Positions 41,322-48,886 of a stretch of DNA of 64,000 bases are shown here, one piece after another (within the stretch, counting starts at the first letter, position 1; each line of letters begins with the position of its first letter). Both the position numbers and the translations under genes were made by a program. The notes under the pieces were generated by a model that was not told the origin of the DNA, did not search any database, and saw only the letters and a list, made by a program, of their open reading frames with translations. Source of the DNA: Gammaproteobacteria bacterium Ga0077536 (GTDB lineage: Bacteria > Pseudomonadota > Gammaproteobacteria > Ga0077536); the NCBI GenBank assembly GCA_001464935.1, contig LNEL01000057.1, positions 1 to 64,000 on the forward strand, written 5' to 3'.

Positions 41322-42422
41322 ATGCACGCACCCGGTATCGCCCAGCGCCTGTCCTTCCTCGATCGCTACCTGACACTGTGGATTTTCTCGGCCATGGCCG
41401 CGGGCGTGGCGCTCGGCTGGTTCGTGCCCGGCGTCAACGCACTGCTCGACAGCCTGCGGGTCGGCACGACCTCGATACCCATTGCCGTCGGTCTCGTGCT
41501 GATGATGTATCCGCCGCTCGCAAAAGTGCGCTACGAGGAGCTCGGCAAGATCTTTCGCCACAAGCGGCTGCTCGGCCTCGCGATGCTGCAGAACTGGGTG
41601 ATCGCGCCGGCGCTGATGTTCGTGCTCGCGATCGTGTTCCTCGGCGACCGGCCGGATTACTCGGTGGGGCTCATTCTGGTCGGCATTGCCCCGTGCATCG
41701 CGATGGTCATCGTGTGGAACGAACTCGCGCGCGGCGACACGGAGTTCTGTGCCGGGCTCGTGGCGCTGAACTCGGTGTTCCAGATCCTGTTCTTCCCGGT
41801 GTACGCCTGGTTCTACGTGACCCTGCTGCCGACCTGGCTGGGTCTCGACAGCGTGGTGGTGAACGTCACGATGGGTGAGATCGCACAGAGTGTCGCCATC
41901 TACATGGGCATTCCGTTCGCAGCGGGATTCCTCACGCGCCTGGTGCTCGTGAAGACGCGCGGTGTCGACTGGTATCACCGCGAGTTCGTGCCGCGCATCA
42001 GCCCGCTGACCCTGGTGGCGCTGCTGTTCACGATCGTCGTGATGTTCTCGCTGAAGGGCGAGAGCATCGTGGCGCTGCCGTTCGACGTGCTGCGCATCGC
42101 GGTGCCGCTCGTGATCTACTTCGCGCTGATGTTCGCGCTGTCCTTCTACCTGAGCCGGCGCATCGACGCCGACTATGCGAGCGCCGCGACGCTGTCGTTC
42201 ACCGCCGCCTCGAACAATTTCGAACTGTCGATTGCGGTTGCCATCGCGACGTTCGGGATCCACAGCAATGCCGCGTTTGCCGCCGTGATCGGGCCGCTGG
42301 TCGAAGTGCCGGTGCTGATCGCGCTCGTCAACGTGGCGCTGTGGATCGGGCGACGCTATTTTCCCGAGACGGCGCTCCAGGTCGTGGCACCCGCGTGCCA
42401 GGTCACGCCGACATCGCGCTGA
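41322..42422 (+). CDS. acr3: Acr3-family arsenite efflux permease
   Basis: A 366-residue inner-membrane carrier with about ten hydrophobic helices that exports arsenite. [14 protein letters not shown] near 125 carries the conserved cysteine of Acr3 proteins. [18 protein letters not shown] near 305 is another family signature. The start is the ATG at 41322 behind CCAGGAAA. It follows arsA by 38 bases and probably works with ArsA as an ATP-driven complex, though Acr3 can also act alone. Confidence 0.95.
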   Translation: MHAPGIAQRLSFLDRYLTLWIFSAMAAGVALGWFVPGVNALLDSLRVGTTSIPIAVGLVLMMYPPLAKVRYEELGKIFRHKRLLGLAMLQNWVIAPALMFVLAIVFLGDRPDYSVGLILVGIAPCIAMVIVWNELARGDTEFCAGLVALNSVFQILFFPVYAWFYVTLLPTWLGLDSVVVNVTMGEIAQSVAIYMGIPFAAGFLTRLVLVKTRGVDWYHREFVPRISPLTLVALLFTIVVMFSLKGESIVALPFDVLRIAVPLVIYFALMFALSFYLSRRIDADYASAATLSFTAASNNFELSIAVAIATFGIHSNAAFAAVIGPLVEVPVLIALVNVALWIGRRYFPETALQVVAPACQVTPTSR

Positions 42423-42470
42423 TGCGCCGGCTGTGACGTTCGGTCAGTCCGGCGTCTTTCTGCAGCACCG

Positions 42471-43676
42471 ATGACCGCGGCAAGCATGCCCGAGGGAGGC
42501 AAAGCCGCGACGATCATCGTGCTCGGCCTCGGCCAGGTGCTCGGCTGGGGATCGTCGTTCTACCTGCCGGCCATCCTGGCCGCCCCGATGGCGCGCGATC
42601 TCGACGTCGCGACCTCGGTCGTGTTCGGCGTGTTCTCGCTGGCGCTGGTGCTGTCGGCTGCGCTCGGGCCCGGCGCCGGCCGCCTGCTCGATCGCCACGG
42701 CGGACGCATCGTGCTGGCGCTCACCAATGTGATTTTCGCGCTGGGGCTCGTTGCCCTGAGCCGGGCTGAAGGCCTGACCGGGTTGCTCGTCGCCTGGGGG
42801 GTGCTGGGCCTCGCGATGGGCGCCGGGCTGTACGAGGCCGCGTTTGCGACGGCCGTGCAGCACTACCGTGCAGGCGCGCGCCCGGCGATCACCGGCATCA
42901 CGCTGATCGCCGGGTTCGCCAGCACCGTCGCCTGGCCGCTGAGCCTGCTGCTCGAAGCCCGCTACGGCTGGCGCGGATGCTGCCTGGTGTGGGCGGCGCT
43001 GCACCTGGTGTTGGGCCTGCCGCTGCACCTGACGCTGCGGCGGCCGCGCACACCAGGCGCAATCATGACCGGCACGCAGGCAAGCGGCGCACCGGCGGCG
43101 GCCGACGCTGCGTTCTCCAGGCCGAGTCGTGCGCCCAGCGCCCGTACCACCGCGCTGCTGCTGGCCTATGTCTTCGCCGTGACCTGGTTCATCGCCACGG
43201 CCATGGCGACTCACTTGCCGCTGATGCTGCAGGCCGCCGGTGCCAGCATCGCGGTCGCGGTGGGCGTCGGTGCGCTGGTCGGGCCGGCCCAGGTCGCGGC
43301 GCGCTTGCTGGACTTCGGCTTGCTGAAGCACGTGTCGCCGGTGACCTCGGCACGGGTCGCGTCCTTCGCCCATCCGCTGGGCGCGATGCTGCTGCTGACG
43401 CTGGGCCCGGGCGCCGCTGCCGCCTTTGCGCTGCTGCACGGTGCCGGCAACGGCGTGATGACGATCGCCAAGGGCACACTCCCGCTGGTCTATTTCGGCG
43501 CCGACGGCTACGGCGCGCGCCAGGGCTGGCTGATGATGCCCGCGAGGGTCGCGATGGCGGCGGCGCCGGTGCTGTTCGGCCTGTTGCTCGAGCGCCTCGG
43601 CACCGGCGCCATCTGGGTGTCGGGCGGACTTGGACTGAGCGCCTTCCTGGTGCTCGGACTGCTGCGCCGGCCGTGA
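42471..43676 (+). CDS. MFS transporter linked to the arsenic genes
   Basis: A 401-residue major facilitator with about 12 membrane segments. GRLLDRHGGRIVLALTN near 68 is the loop 2-3 signature of the superfamily. Starts at ATG 42471, 48 bases after acr3, in the same direction. The substrate is not readable; MFS proteins in ars operons include ArsJ, ArsK and ArsP-linked types, and this one lacks the GAPDH neighbour that marks ArsJ. It is the last gene of the plus-strand part of the island. Confidence 0.85.
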   Translation: MTAASMPEGGKAATIIVLGLGQVLGWGSSFYLPAILAAPMARDLDVATSVVFGVFSLALVLSAALGPGAGRLLDRHGGRIVLALTNVIFALGLVALSRAEGLTGLLVAWGVLGLAMGAGLYEAAFATAVQHYRAGARPAITGITLIAGFASTVAWPLSLLLEARYGWRGCCLVWAALHLVLGLPLHLTLRRPRTPGAIMTGTQASGAPAAADAAFSRPSRAPSARTTALLLAYVFAVTWFIATAMATHLPLMLQAAGASIAVAVGVGALVGPAQVAARLLDFGLLKHVSPVTSARVASFAHPLGAMLLLTLGPGAAAAFALLHGAGNGVMTIAKGTLPLVYFGADGYGARQGWLMMPARVAMAAAPVLFGLLLERLGTGAIWVSGGLGLSAFLVLGLLRRP

Positions 43677-43735
43677 CACTGCAGACGCCACGTCGACGTT
43701 GTCCGCCAACGAAGTGTCAGCGGGCGAACAGACCC

Positions 43736-44575
43736 TCAGGGCGCCGTGCCCGGCACCAGGTACTCCGGTTCCAGATTCGCCGGCATCGCGGCCAGTTCTG
43801 GGAGCGTCAAGCGGGCGTAGATTTCGATTAGCGTGCCGTCGGGATCGGCGAGCCAGAGTTCGTGCAGCGGGGTGCCGCGCCAGGTCGTGCGCGGCGGCTT
43901 GCCGACGGTCACGCCGGCCACGAGCGCGCGATGGTAAGCCTCGATCACGGCAGCCCGATCGGCGACGCCAATACCGAGGTGATAGAGCGTGTCATGGTGG
44001 AGCGTCTTGTCGTCGGCGACCAGCAGCACGAAGGTGAGCGCAAAATCGGGATGGACGAACGTGGCATAGCGATGCGTCCACTCCCTGGGCCAGATGTCCA
44101 GCAACCACGCGTAGAAGCGCACACTGCGCGCCAGATCGTACACGCGGATGCTGCCATGGAATTCCGCTCCTGATGGGCCGACCGGAAGGTCGAGCAGTGC
44201 CAGCAAGATGTCGATGCGGGCACGCAGTGGACCTTCCACAGCCATGAAGCGTGGCCGCAGTTCAGCCTCCGACGCTGCCTGCGCAAATGGCGCGGACAGC
44301 AACGTCCAGTCGATGACGCGGCCGCCGTCTGGCGTTGGCGCAGGCGCCTCAGCCGCATCGAGCACGATCAAGTAGTCCGCTGCGCTGTCACGCAACGTGA
44401 TATCCATGCACTCGACTCCCAGTTCACGCAGGACCTCGAATTCCGGCGCAGCCACGCCGGTATCGTGACCTTGCAGCGTGACGTCGAGACGCCCGTCGAG
44501 CCCAGCCTCGAGTCGCCGGCAGACGAGATGGCCCAGCGCAAGGTGACGGCCGGCGAAAACGGTAAGCTGTTTCAT
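43736..44575 (-). CDS. Degenerate ArsC-like domain fused to ArsI-like VOC domain
   Basis: A 279-residue protein with two parts. Residues about 1-130 resemble a low-molecular-weight phosphatase/ArsC fold without the CX5R catalytic loop (the position reads AGRHLALGHLV). Residues about 140-262 form a VOC (glyoxalase/dioxygenase) domain like ArsI and CadI. Its likely metal ligands are retained: His in EFHGSIRVYDL, His in LYHLGIGV and Glu in LIEIYARL. The vicinal cysteines that bind the organoarsenical in ArsI are replaced by TW (RTTWRGTPLHELW). So metal binding is plausible but the classic C-As lyase site is altered. It is the first gene after the MFS transporter, convergent to it. The domain reading is by eye. 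Confidence 0.65.
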   Translation of the reverse strand: MKQLTVFAGRHLALGHLVCRRLEAGLDGRLDVTLQGHDTGVAAPEFEVLRELGVECMDITLRDSAADYLIVLDAAEAPAPTPDGGRVIDWTLLSAPFAQAASEAELRPRFMAVEGPLRARIDILLALLDLPVGPSGAEFHGSIRVYDLARSVRFYAWLLDIWPREWTHRYATFVHPDFALTFVLLVADDKTLHHDTLYHLGIGVADRAAVIEAYHRALVAGVTVGKPPRTTWRGTPLHELWLADPDGTLIEIYARLTLPELAAMPANLEPEYLVPGTAP

Positions 44576-44629
44576 GGTGAATTGCCTGTGCTGAATCGTC
44601 TGGCGTCTGCGACCGCGGCGGCGGGAACC

Positions 44630-45469
44630 TCAGCTGTCCGGTGCGGATGCCACGTAGGGCTCGATCGGCAGGCCGCTGCGGCTCCAGGCCGCCCATGAGC
44701 CTTCATAGTTGCGAATACGCTCGAAGCCCGCCAGTTGTAGCGCCAGCATGCTGTGCGCGGCGCGGATACCACCCTGGCAATACGTGATCACTTCGCGATC
44801 CGAAGTCGCGCCGGCCGCCTCGAACCGTCGTCGCAAGTCAGCGCCGGGCAGATAGCGCTTCGTCGCCGCGTCCAGCACGCTGCTCCACACCAGGTGTGCA
44901 GCACCGGGAATATGCCCTGCGACGACGTTCTCTCCGTCCGTCGTTCGGGTCCACTCATCGATGCCGCGCACATCGAGCAGCACGCGCGCCGTATCGCCGA
45001 GCGCAGCCTGGACCTGATCCGTGCTTGCGATCCAGTCTGCCTGTGGGCGGGCGATGAAGCGTGTCGCTGCGACCTCTGTGACCGCAGCGCTGACCGGGCG
45101 GCCCTCGGCGAGCCATAGGTCCCAGCCCCCGTCGAGCACCTTGACCTGTGCATGTCCGTAATACTTCGCCACCCACCACAGTCTCGCGGCGAACAGGCCG
45201 TTGCCATCGTCGTACGCAACGACGAGGGTGCGTTCGTCGACACCGAGTCGTGACATCATGGCCGCGAAGGACCCGGCGACGATGACGTCGCTGTTCTCGC
45301 GCAGGAACGGGCTGCCGCCATGGGTCACGGCGCCCGGGATGTGCGAAACCTGATAGCCGTCGCCCTTCCGCATGTCGACGATGCGCAGGCCCGGCCGGTC
45401 GAGATTGCGCGCCAGCCAGTCGGCCGTCACCAACACCTCTTCACGCCGGGTGTCGAGTTGCTCTGCCAT
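44630..45469 (-). CDS. Thiosulfate sulfurtransferase / rhodanese
   Basis: A 279-residue two-domain rhodanese (SseA-type) that transfers sulfane sulfur. The catalytic loop CQGGIRA has its cysteine near 231 in the second domain, while the first, structural domain lacks a catalytic cysteine. The start is the ATG at 45469, which has GGAGA at the right distance; a longer frame to 45529 overlaps the sigma-factor stop by ATGA and has a weaker site. The gene sits between the VOC fusion and the ECF sigma factor in the arsenic island. A role in thiol or persulfide homeostasis during metalloid stress is inferred. Confidence 0.9.
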   Translation of the reverse strand: MAEQLDTRREEVLVTADWLARNLDRPGLRIVDMRKGDGYQVSHIPGAVTHGGSPFLRENSDVIVAGSFAAMMSRLGVDERTLVVAYDDGNGLFAARLWWVAKYYGHAQVKVLDGGWDLWLAEGRPVSAAVTEVAATRFIARPQADWIASTDQVQAALGDTARVLLDVRGIDEWTRTTDGENVVAGHIPGAAHLVWSSVLDAATKRYLPGADLRRRFEAAGATSDREVITYCQGGIRAAHSMLALQLAGFERIRNYEGSWAAWSRSGLPIEPYVASAPDS

Positions 45470-45525
45470 TCGCGGATTCTCCGTGTGTCCGGTCGGACCG
45501 TCTGCTGCATGGGCCAGCCACCGCT

Positions 45526-46113
45526 TCATTCGGCGGCGGGACTCTCGTCCTCGCGTCGGCTGCAGCGAAACACGCTGTCACTGTCGCGATAAAAACCACA
45601 GGTCTGTTCAAGCGCCGCCTTCAGCCGCGCGCGGGCGCGGTGTATCCGGACCTTCGCGGCGCCGATCGTGACGCCCATGACCTTCGCGGTCTGCTCGCAA
45701 TCCATCTCTTCGAGGTCATGCAGAATCAGCGCCGTGCGGTAATCGGGCGGCAGGCTGTCGATCACCTCGCGCACGCAGCTGTTCATTTCGTCGAACGCGA
45801 GACGCTCGTCGAGCGCGACCGCCCCATCGTCGATCTGCGCCGCATCATCGATCGCGACAATCTGCTGGCGCCGGGCCGGCTGGCGCAGATGATCCATTGC
45901 CACGTGGCTCGCGATCGTGAACATCCAGGTCTTCGGCGACGAGCGGCCCGCGAAGCTTTCGAGTCCGCGCGCAACGCGGAGCAGCGTTTCCTGCAGCAGG
46001 TCTTCGGCGGTCGCCGCATCGCCGACCTGGCGCTGCAGGAAGCGCCGCAAAGACGGCGAGAACTCGCGCGCGAGCCGGTCGAAATCCGGGAGCTCTACGG
46101 TCTCTGTGTTCAT
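45526..46113 (-). CDS. ECF-type RNA polymerase sigma factor
   Basis: A 195-residue extracytoplasmic-function sigma factor. Region 2 contains DLLQETLLRVARGLESF and SPKTWMFTIASHVAMDHLR (about 40-80). Region 4 contains LPPDYRTALILHDLEEMDCEQTAKVMGVTIGAAKVRIHRARARLK (about 125-170). The start is the ATG at 46113 behind AGGAGAAAG. The C-terminus holds two cysteines (QTCGFYRDSD; FRCSRRE) in a short tail. It lacks the SnoaL-like extension of ECF41 factors, which are also found next to CMD/AhpD-like genes. No anti-sigma gene is adjacent. Confidence 0.93.
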   Translation of the reverse strand: MNTETVELPDFDRLAREFSPSLRRFLQRQVGDAATAEDLLQETLLRVARGLESFAGRSSPKTWMFTIASHVAMDHLRQPARRQQIVAIDDAAQIDDGAVALDERLAFDEMNSCVREVIDSLPPDYRTALILHDLEEMDCEQTAKVMGVTIGAAKVRIHRARARLKAALEQTCGFYRDSDSVFRCSRREDESPAAE

Positions 46114-46132
46114 CGTGCTCTTTCTCCTGCAG

Positions 46133-46160
46133 GGCCCGGCCAGCCCGCGCCGGCCGGGCC
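46133..46160 (-). promoter_or_regulatory. GC hairpin just upstream of the sigma-factor ribosome site
   Basis: GGCCCGGCC and GGCCGGGCC form a perfect 9-bp stem with a 10-base loop. The hairpin lies in the 53-base gap between the AhpD-like stop and the sigma-factor start, only about five bases from the AGGAGA of the sigma gene. It could attenuate read-through, separate transcripts, or control sigma-factor translation. Confidence 0.55.
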
Positions 46161-46166
46161 TGTTCC

Positions 46167-46454
46167 TCAGCAGCAGGACGACTTGGCGCCGGCTGCGGGC
46201 GGTGGGCAGCAGGCGCTCGTCGCGGTGGCCGGTGCGCCGGCACTCGCCAACTGGGCCGTGGCGGCATCGAGCACCTTGGCGGCCGGCACCTGCCGAATCT
46301 TGTCGGCGAGCGCGATCGCCTCGCCGATCTCGGCGTCGCTGAGGCCGGCCTTGCGCGCGGCCGATACATGGAACTCGATGCACGGCACACAGTTGCTGGC
46401 GAGCGCCGCGCCCAGCGCGACGAGTTCACGTTCACGGAGAGTCAGGGTGGTCAT
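46167..46454 (-). CDS. AhpD-like (CMD-family) protein with cysteine tail
   Basis: A 95-residue carboxymuconolactone-decarboxylase-family protein. The redox pair CVPC near 22-25 and CIEFHVSAARKAGLSDAEIGEAIALA are typical of AhpD-like thiol reductases. The C-terminal extension SACCPPPAAGAKSSCC has two vicinal cysteine pairs that are not part of the fold. It probably acts on thiols or organic radicals or handles arsenite. GAGGAAG precedes the ATG at 46454. It is encoded upstream of the sigma factor and divergent from arsM. Confidence 0.85.
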   Translation of the reverse strand: MTTLTLRERELVALGAALASNCVPCIEFHVSAARKAGLSDAEIGEAIALADKIRQVPAAKVLDAATAQLASAGAPATATSACCPPPAAGAKSSCC

Positions 46455-46488
46455 GTGAGCTTCCTCGGTAGTGGATGGTCAGACCCGG

Positions 46489-46514
46489 TGTCAGATGGCC
46501 CGTGGTCCTGCGTA
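46489..46514 (+). promoter_or_regulatory. Possible ECF-type promoter before arsM
   Basis: TGTCAGA at 46489-46495 and CGTA at 46511-46514 are 15 bases apart. This resembles the TGTCACA-N15/16-CGTC shape of ECF41-type promoters. Transcription would run toward arsM (46618). It is a weak match resting on one site only. Confidence 0.3.
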
Positions 46515-46617
46515 TAGACGGGCGGCCGTGGCCAAAAGTTACGGCGTCGCCGGTACCGACCGACGGCCGCGGCCACTATGATCCGCCGACGACCGGCCGC
46601 GAACACCAGGAGCACGC

Positions 46618-47664
46618 ATGAACGATCTCTCGACCCTCGACGCCGTCAAAGCCTATTACGGCCAGGTGCTGCAGAAGACGCAGGATCTGAAAACCTCCGC
46701 CTGCTGCAGCGCCGACTCGCCGCCTGCCCTGGTGCGTGAGATCCTGCGCGACATCCACGACGAGGTGAAGAGCCGCTTCTACGGCTGCGGCAGCCCGTTT
46801 CCGCCGGCGCTCGAAGGCCGCACGGTGCTGGACCTCGGCTGCGGCTCGGGGCGGGACGTCTACCTGCTGTCGAAACTCGTGGGCCCGACGGGCCGCGTGA
46901 TCGGCCTCGACATGACCGACGAGCAGCTCGCCGTCGCGCGGCGGCACGTTGACTACCATACGCAGAAGTTCGGCTTTGCGGTGCCGAACGTCGAGTTCGT
47001 GCAGGGCTACATCGAAGACCTCGCCGCGGCCGGCATTGCCGGCGATTCGGTAGACCTCGTGGTGTCGAACTGCGTGCTGAACCTCTCGCCCGACAAGCGC
47101 CGCGCGTTCGCCGAGATCTTCCGCGTGCTGAAACCGGGCGGCGAACTCTACTTCAGCGACGTCTATGCCGACCGCCGCATCCCGCGCGAGCTGCAGCAGG
47201 ACCCGGTGCTGTTCGGCGAATGCCTGGCCGGCGCGCTGTACAAGGAAGACTTCCGCCGCCTGATGGGCGAGTTGGGCTGCGCCGATTTCCGGATCGTTGC
47301 GCAGAGCCCGATCGCGATCGGCAACGCCGAGATCGAACGCAAGATCGGCATGGTGAATTTCGCGTCGCTCACCGTGCGCGCGTTCAAGCTCGCGCTCGAG
47401 GATCGCTGCGAAGACTACGGCCAGGTCGCCTGGTACAACGGCGACATCCCCGGCCATCCGCACAGTTTCATGCTCGACGATCACCACCTGTTCCACACCG
47501 GCAAGCCGATGCTCGTCTGCGGCAACAGCGCCGACATGGTGGCGAAGAGCTGGTATGGCCGTTACTTCACCGTCGTCGGTGACAAGCACACGCACCTCGG
47601 CCTGTTCGACTGCGGCCCGACGCCCGTCGCCACGGCCTGCGCGCCGGGCGGTGCCTGCTGTTGA
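46618..47664 (+). CDS. arsM: Arsenite methyltransferase
   Basis: A 348-residue SAM-dependent enzyme that methylates arsenite to mono-, di- and trimethylated forms. DLGCGSGRD near 77 is the SAM motif. Three arsenic-binding cysteines are recognisable in YGCGSPFP, SNCVLNLSP and FGECLAGALYKEDF. An extra CC lies near residues 24-25 (TSACCSADSPP). The protein ends in TACAPGGACC, a cysteine-rich tail nearly shared with ArsD. The start is the ATG at 46618 after CCAGGAG. It is divergent from the AhpD-like/sigma-factor pair. Confidence 0.95.
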   Translation: MNDLSTLDAVKAYYGQVLQKTQDLKTSACCSADSPPALVREILRDIHDEVKSRFYGCGSPFPPALEGRTVLDLGCGSGRDVYLLSKLVGPTGRVIGLDMTDEQLAVARRHVDYHTQKFGFAVPNVEFVQGYIEDLAAAGIAGDSVDLVVSNCVLNLSPDKRRAFAEIFRVLKPGGELYFSDVYADRRIPRELQQDPVLFGECLAGALYKEDFRRLMGELGCADFRIVAQSPIAIGNAEIERKIGMVNFASLTVRAFKLALEDRCEDYGQVAWYNGDIPGHPHSFMLDDHHLFHTGKPMLVCGNSADMVAKSWYGRYFTVVGDKHTHLGLFDCGPTPVATACAPGGACC

Positions 47665-48139
47665 GCGCCGCGAATGGTGACAAGCGTGAACAGGAATATG
47701 GCCACCGAGAACACAGAGAACACCGAGGGATCAGCGAAGGAGTATGACCGCGACGGGGCATGACGCAGGAAGCTGTGAAAATGCCTGTCCGGCGCCGTCG
47801 GTGTAGCCCGGGTGTAGCGCGCAGCGCGGAACCCGGGAGCGGCCTGTCAGACGCCGCAGATCCCGGGTTCCACTGCGTTGCACCCGGGCTACACCGAGAT
47901 TTCATGATGCCCGGTGTCGCTCGTCGTCACCTGGATGCAGCATCGCGGAATCCGGGTTCGGGGGCTCGCACGGCGTTGGACCGCGGCAGCCGGACTGCGG
48001 GGGTCATGGGGGAAAGACGGCGGCACACCGATCATGATCGGTGCCATACCACGCGCGCCCCTGGGCTGATGTCTGGGCTTCCTGCGTCAGCCCAACCGAG
48101 GTGAGAGGCACGGGCCAACGGTGGCATGTCTGCGTGTGG
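47665..48139. repeat. Convergent gap with a repeat arm, a long hairpin and a GGGCTGACGCAGG unit
   Basis: This 475-base stretch has no gene. A single dispersed arm GCCACCGAGAACACAGAG begins at 47701 and continues to about 47729. A 94-base hairpin of the GTGTAGCCCGGG family covers 47801-47894. A degenerate fragment of the hairpin family lies near 47934-47965. The unit GGGCTTCCTGCGTCAGCCC (inverted orientation) covers 48074-48092. Genes on both sides end here. No partner arm in inverted orientation was found. Confidence 0.8.
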
Positions 48140-48886
48140 TCAACGGCCGTTGACCGACCAGTCGTAGGGCAGGTCGGCATCGATGCCGGTGGCCGCGGGC
48201 AGCGGATGGTAGTGGCCGATGAACGCCGCGACGCCGCCGCGCACATCGAAGTCGTCCTCGAACCAGCCGAAGATCTTCGACACGTGCGCGGTGTCGCCCT
48301 CCTGGCGCAGCCCCTTGCCCGGGTTGGCGAGAAACTGCGTGGCCTGATCGTCGAGCTGGGCGTCGAGCGTGGCCGCGGTGTACGGTTCCGGCCGCAGGTC
48401 CGGGCAACTGATCGACGCACAGACGATCGCCATGTGGATGCGGGGATCACCCATCCTGCGCAGGCGTCGATGCTCGATGTCGTCGAGCGTGACGGGCTTG
48501 CGATCGAGCGTGCCTGCGGGGCGTTTCCACACCGGCTTCAGCAGGCTGCCGATGTCCTTGATGCTGGCCAGCGGCCAGTGATCGACGACCATCTTCAGCG
48601 CGAACAGATTGTAGGCGTTGACGAGAAACGCGACGCGTTCGGCGTCGCTTTCGAGCTGCTCGAACGGCCAGGCTTCGACGGTCGCGACCGCCGCGGCGAA
48701 TCGCGCGTCCGCCTTCAGCGCCGCGTAGTCGACCGCATTGAGCTTCACGCCCTGCCGGTGCGCCGGCGCGACGTGCGCGGCCAGCACCGCAGCGTACGGC
48801 GTCCAGTCGGGCTCGACCGCCGACGCCGGGCCCGTGCCCAGTGCGCACAGCAGACCGAGGAGCAACAGACCGCGCGGCATCTTCAT
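48140..48886 (-). CDS. Exported DUF547-family protein
   Basis: A 248-residue secreted protein with a signal peptide (GLLLLGLLCALGTGPASA). The DUF547 core is marked by FLVNAYNLFALKMVVDHWP near 90 and by ASISCPDLRPEPYT near 157, with the conserved cysteine. The biochemical role of the family is unknown; the cysteine motif suggests a thiol-dependent activity. Its ATG overlaps the aminotransferase stop (ATGA), making it the last gene of the six-gene minus-strand operon. Confidence 0.88.
   Translation of the reverse strand: MKMPRGLLLLGLLCALGTGPASAVEPDWTPYAAVLAAHVAPAHRQGVKLNAVDYAALKADARFAAAVATVEAWPFEQLESDAERVAFLVNAYNLFALKMVVDHWPLASIKDIGSLLKPVWKRPAGTLDRKPVTLDDIEHRRLRRMGDPRIHMAIVCASISCPDLRPEPYTAATLDAQLDDQATQFLANPGKGLRQEGDTAHVSKIFGWFEDDFDVRGGVAAFIGHYHPLPAATGIDADLPYDWSVNGR

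Noticed and set aside
42471..43676. Assigning the MFS gene as ArsJ
   Set aside because: ArsJ occurs next to a glyceraldehyde-3-phosphate dehydrogenase gene, which is absent here, and no ArsJ-specific motif was recognised.
45470..45529. Longer start of the rhodanese gene at 45529
   Set aside because: It overlaps the sigma-factor stop and has a weaker ribosome site than the ATG at 45469; it remains possible.
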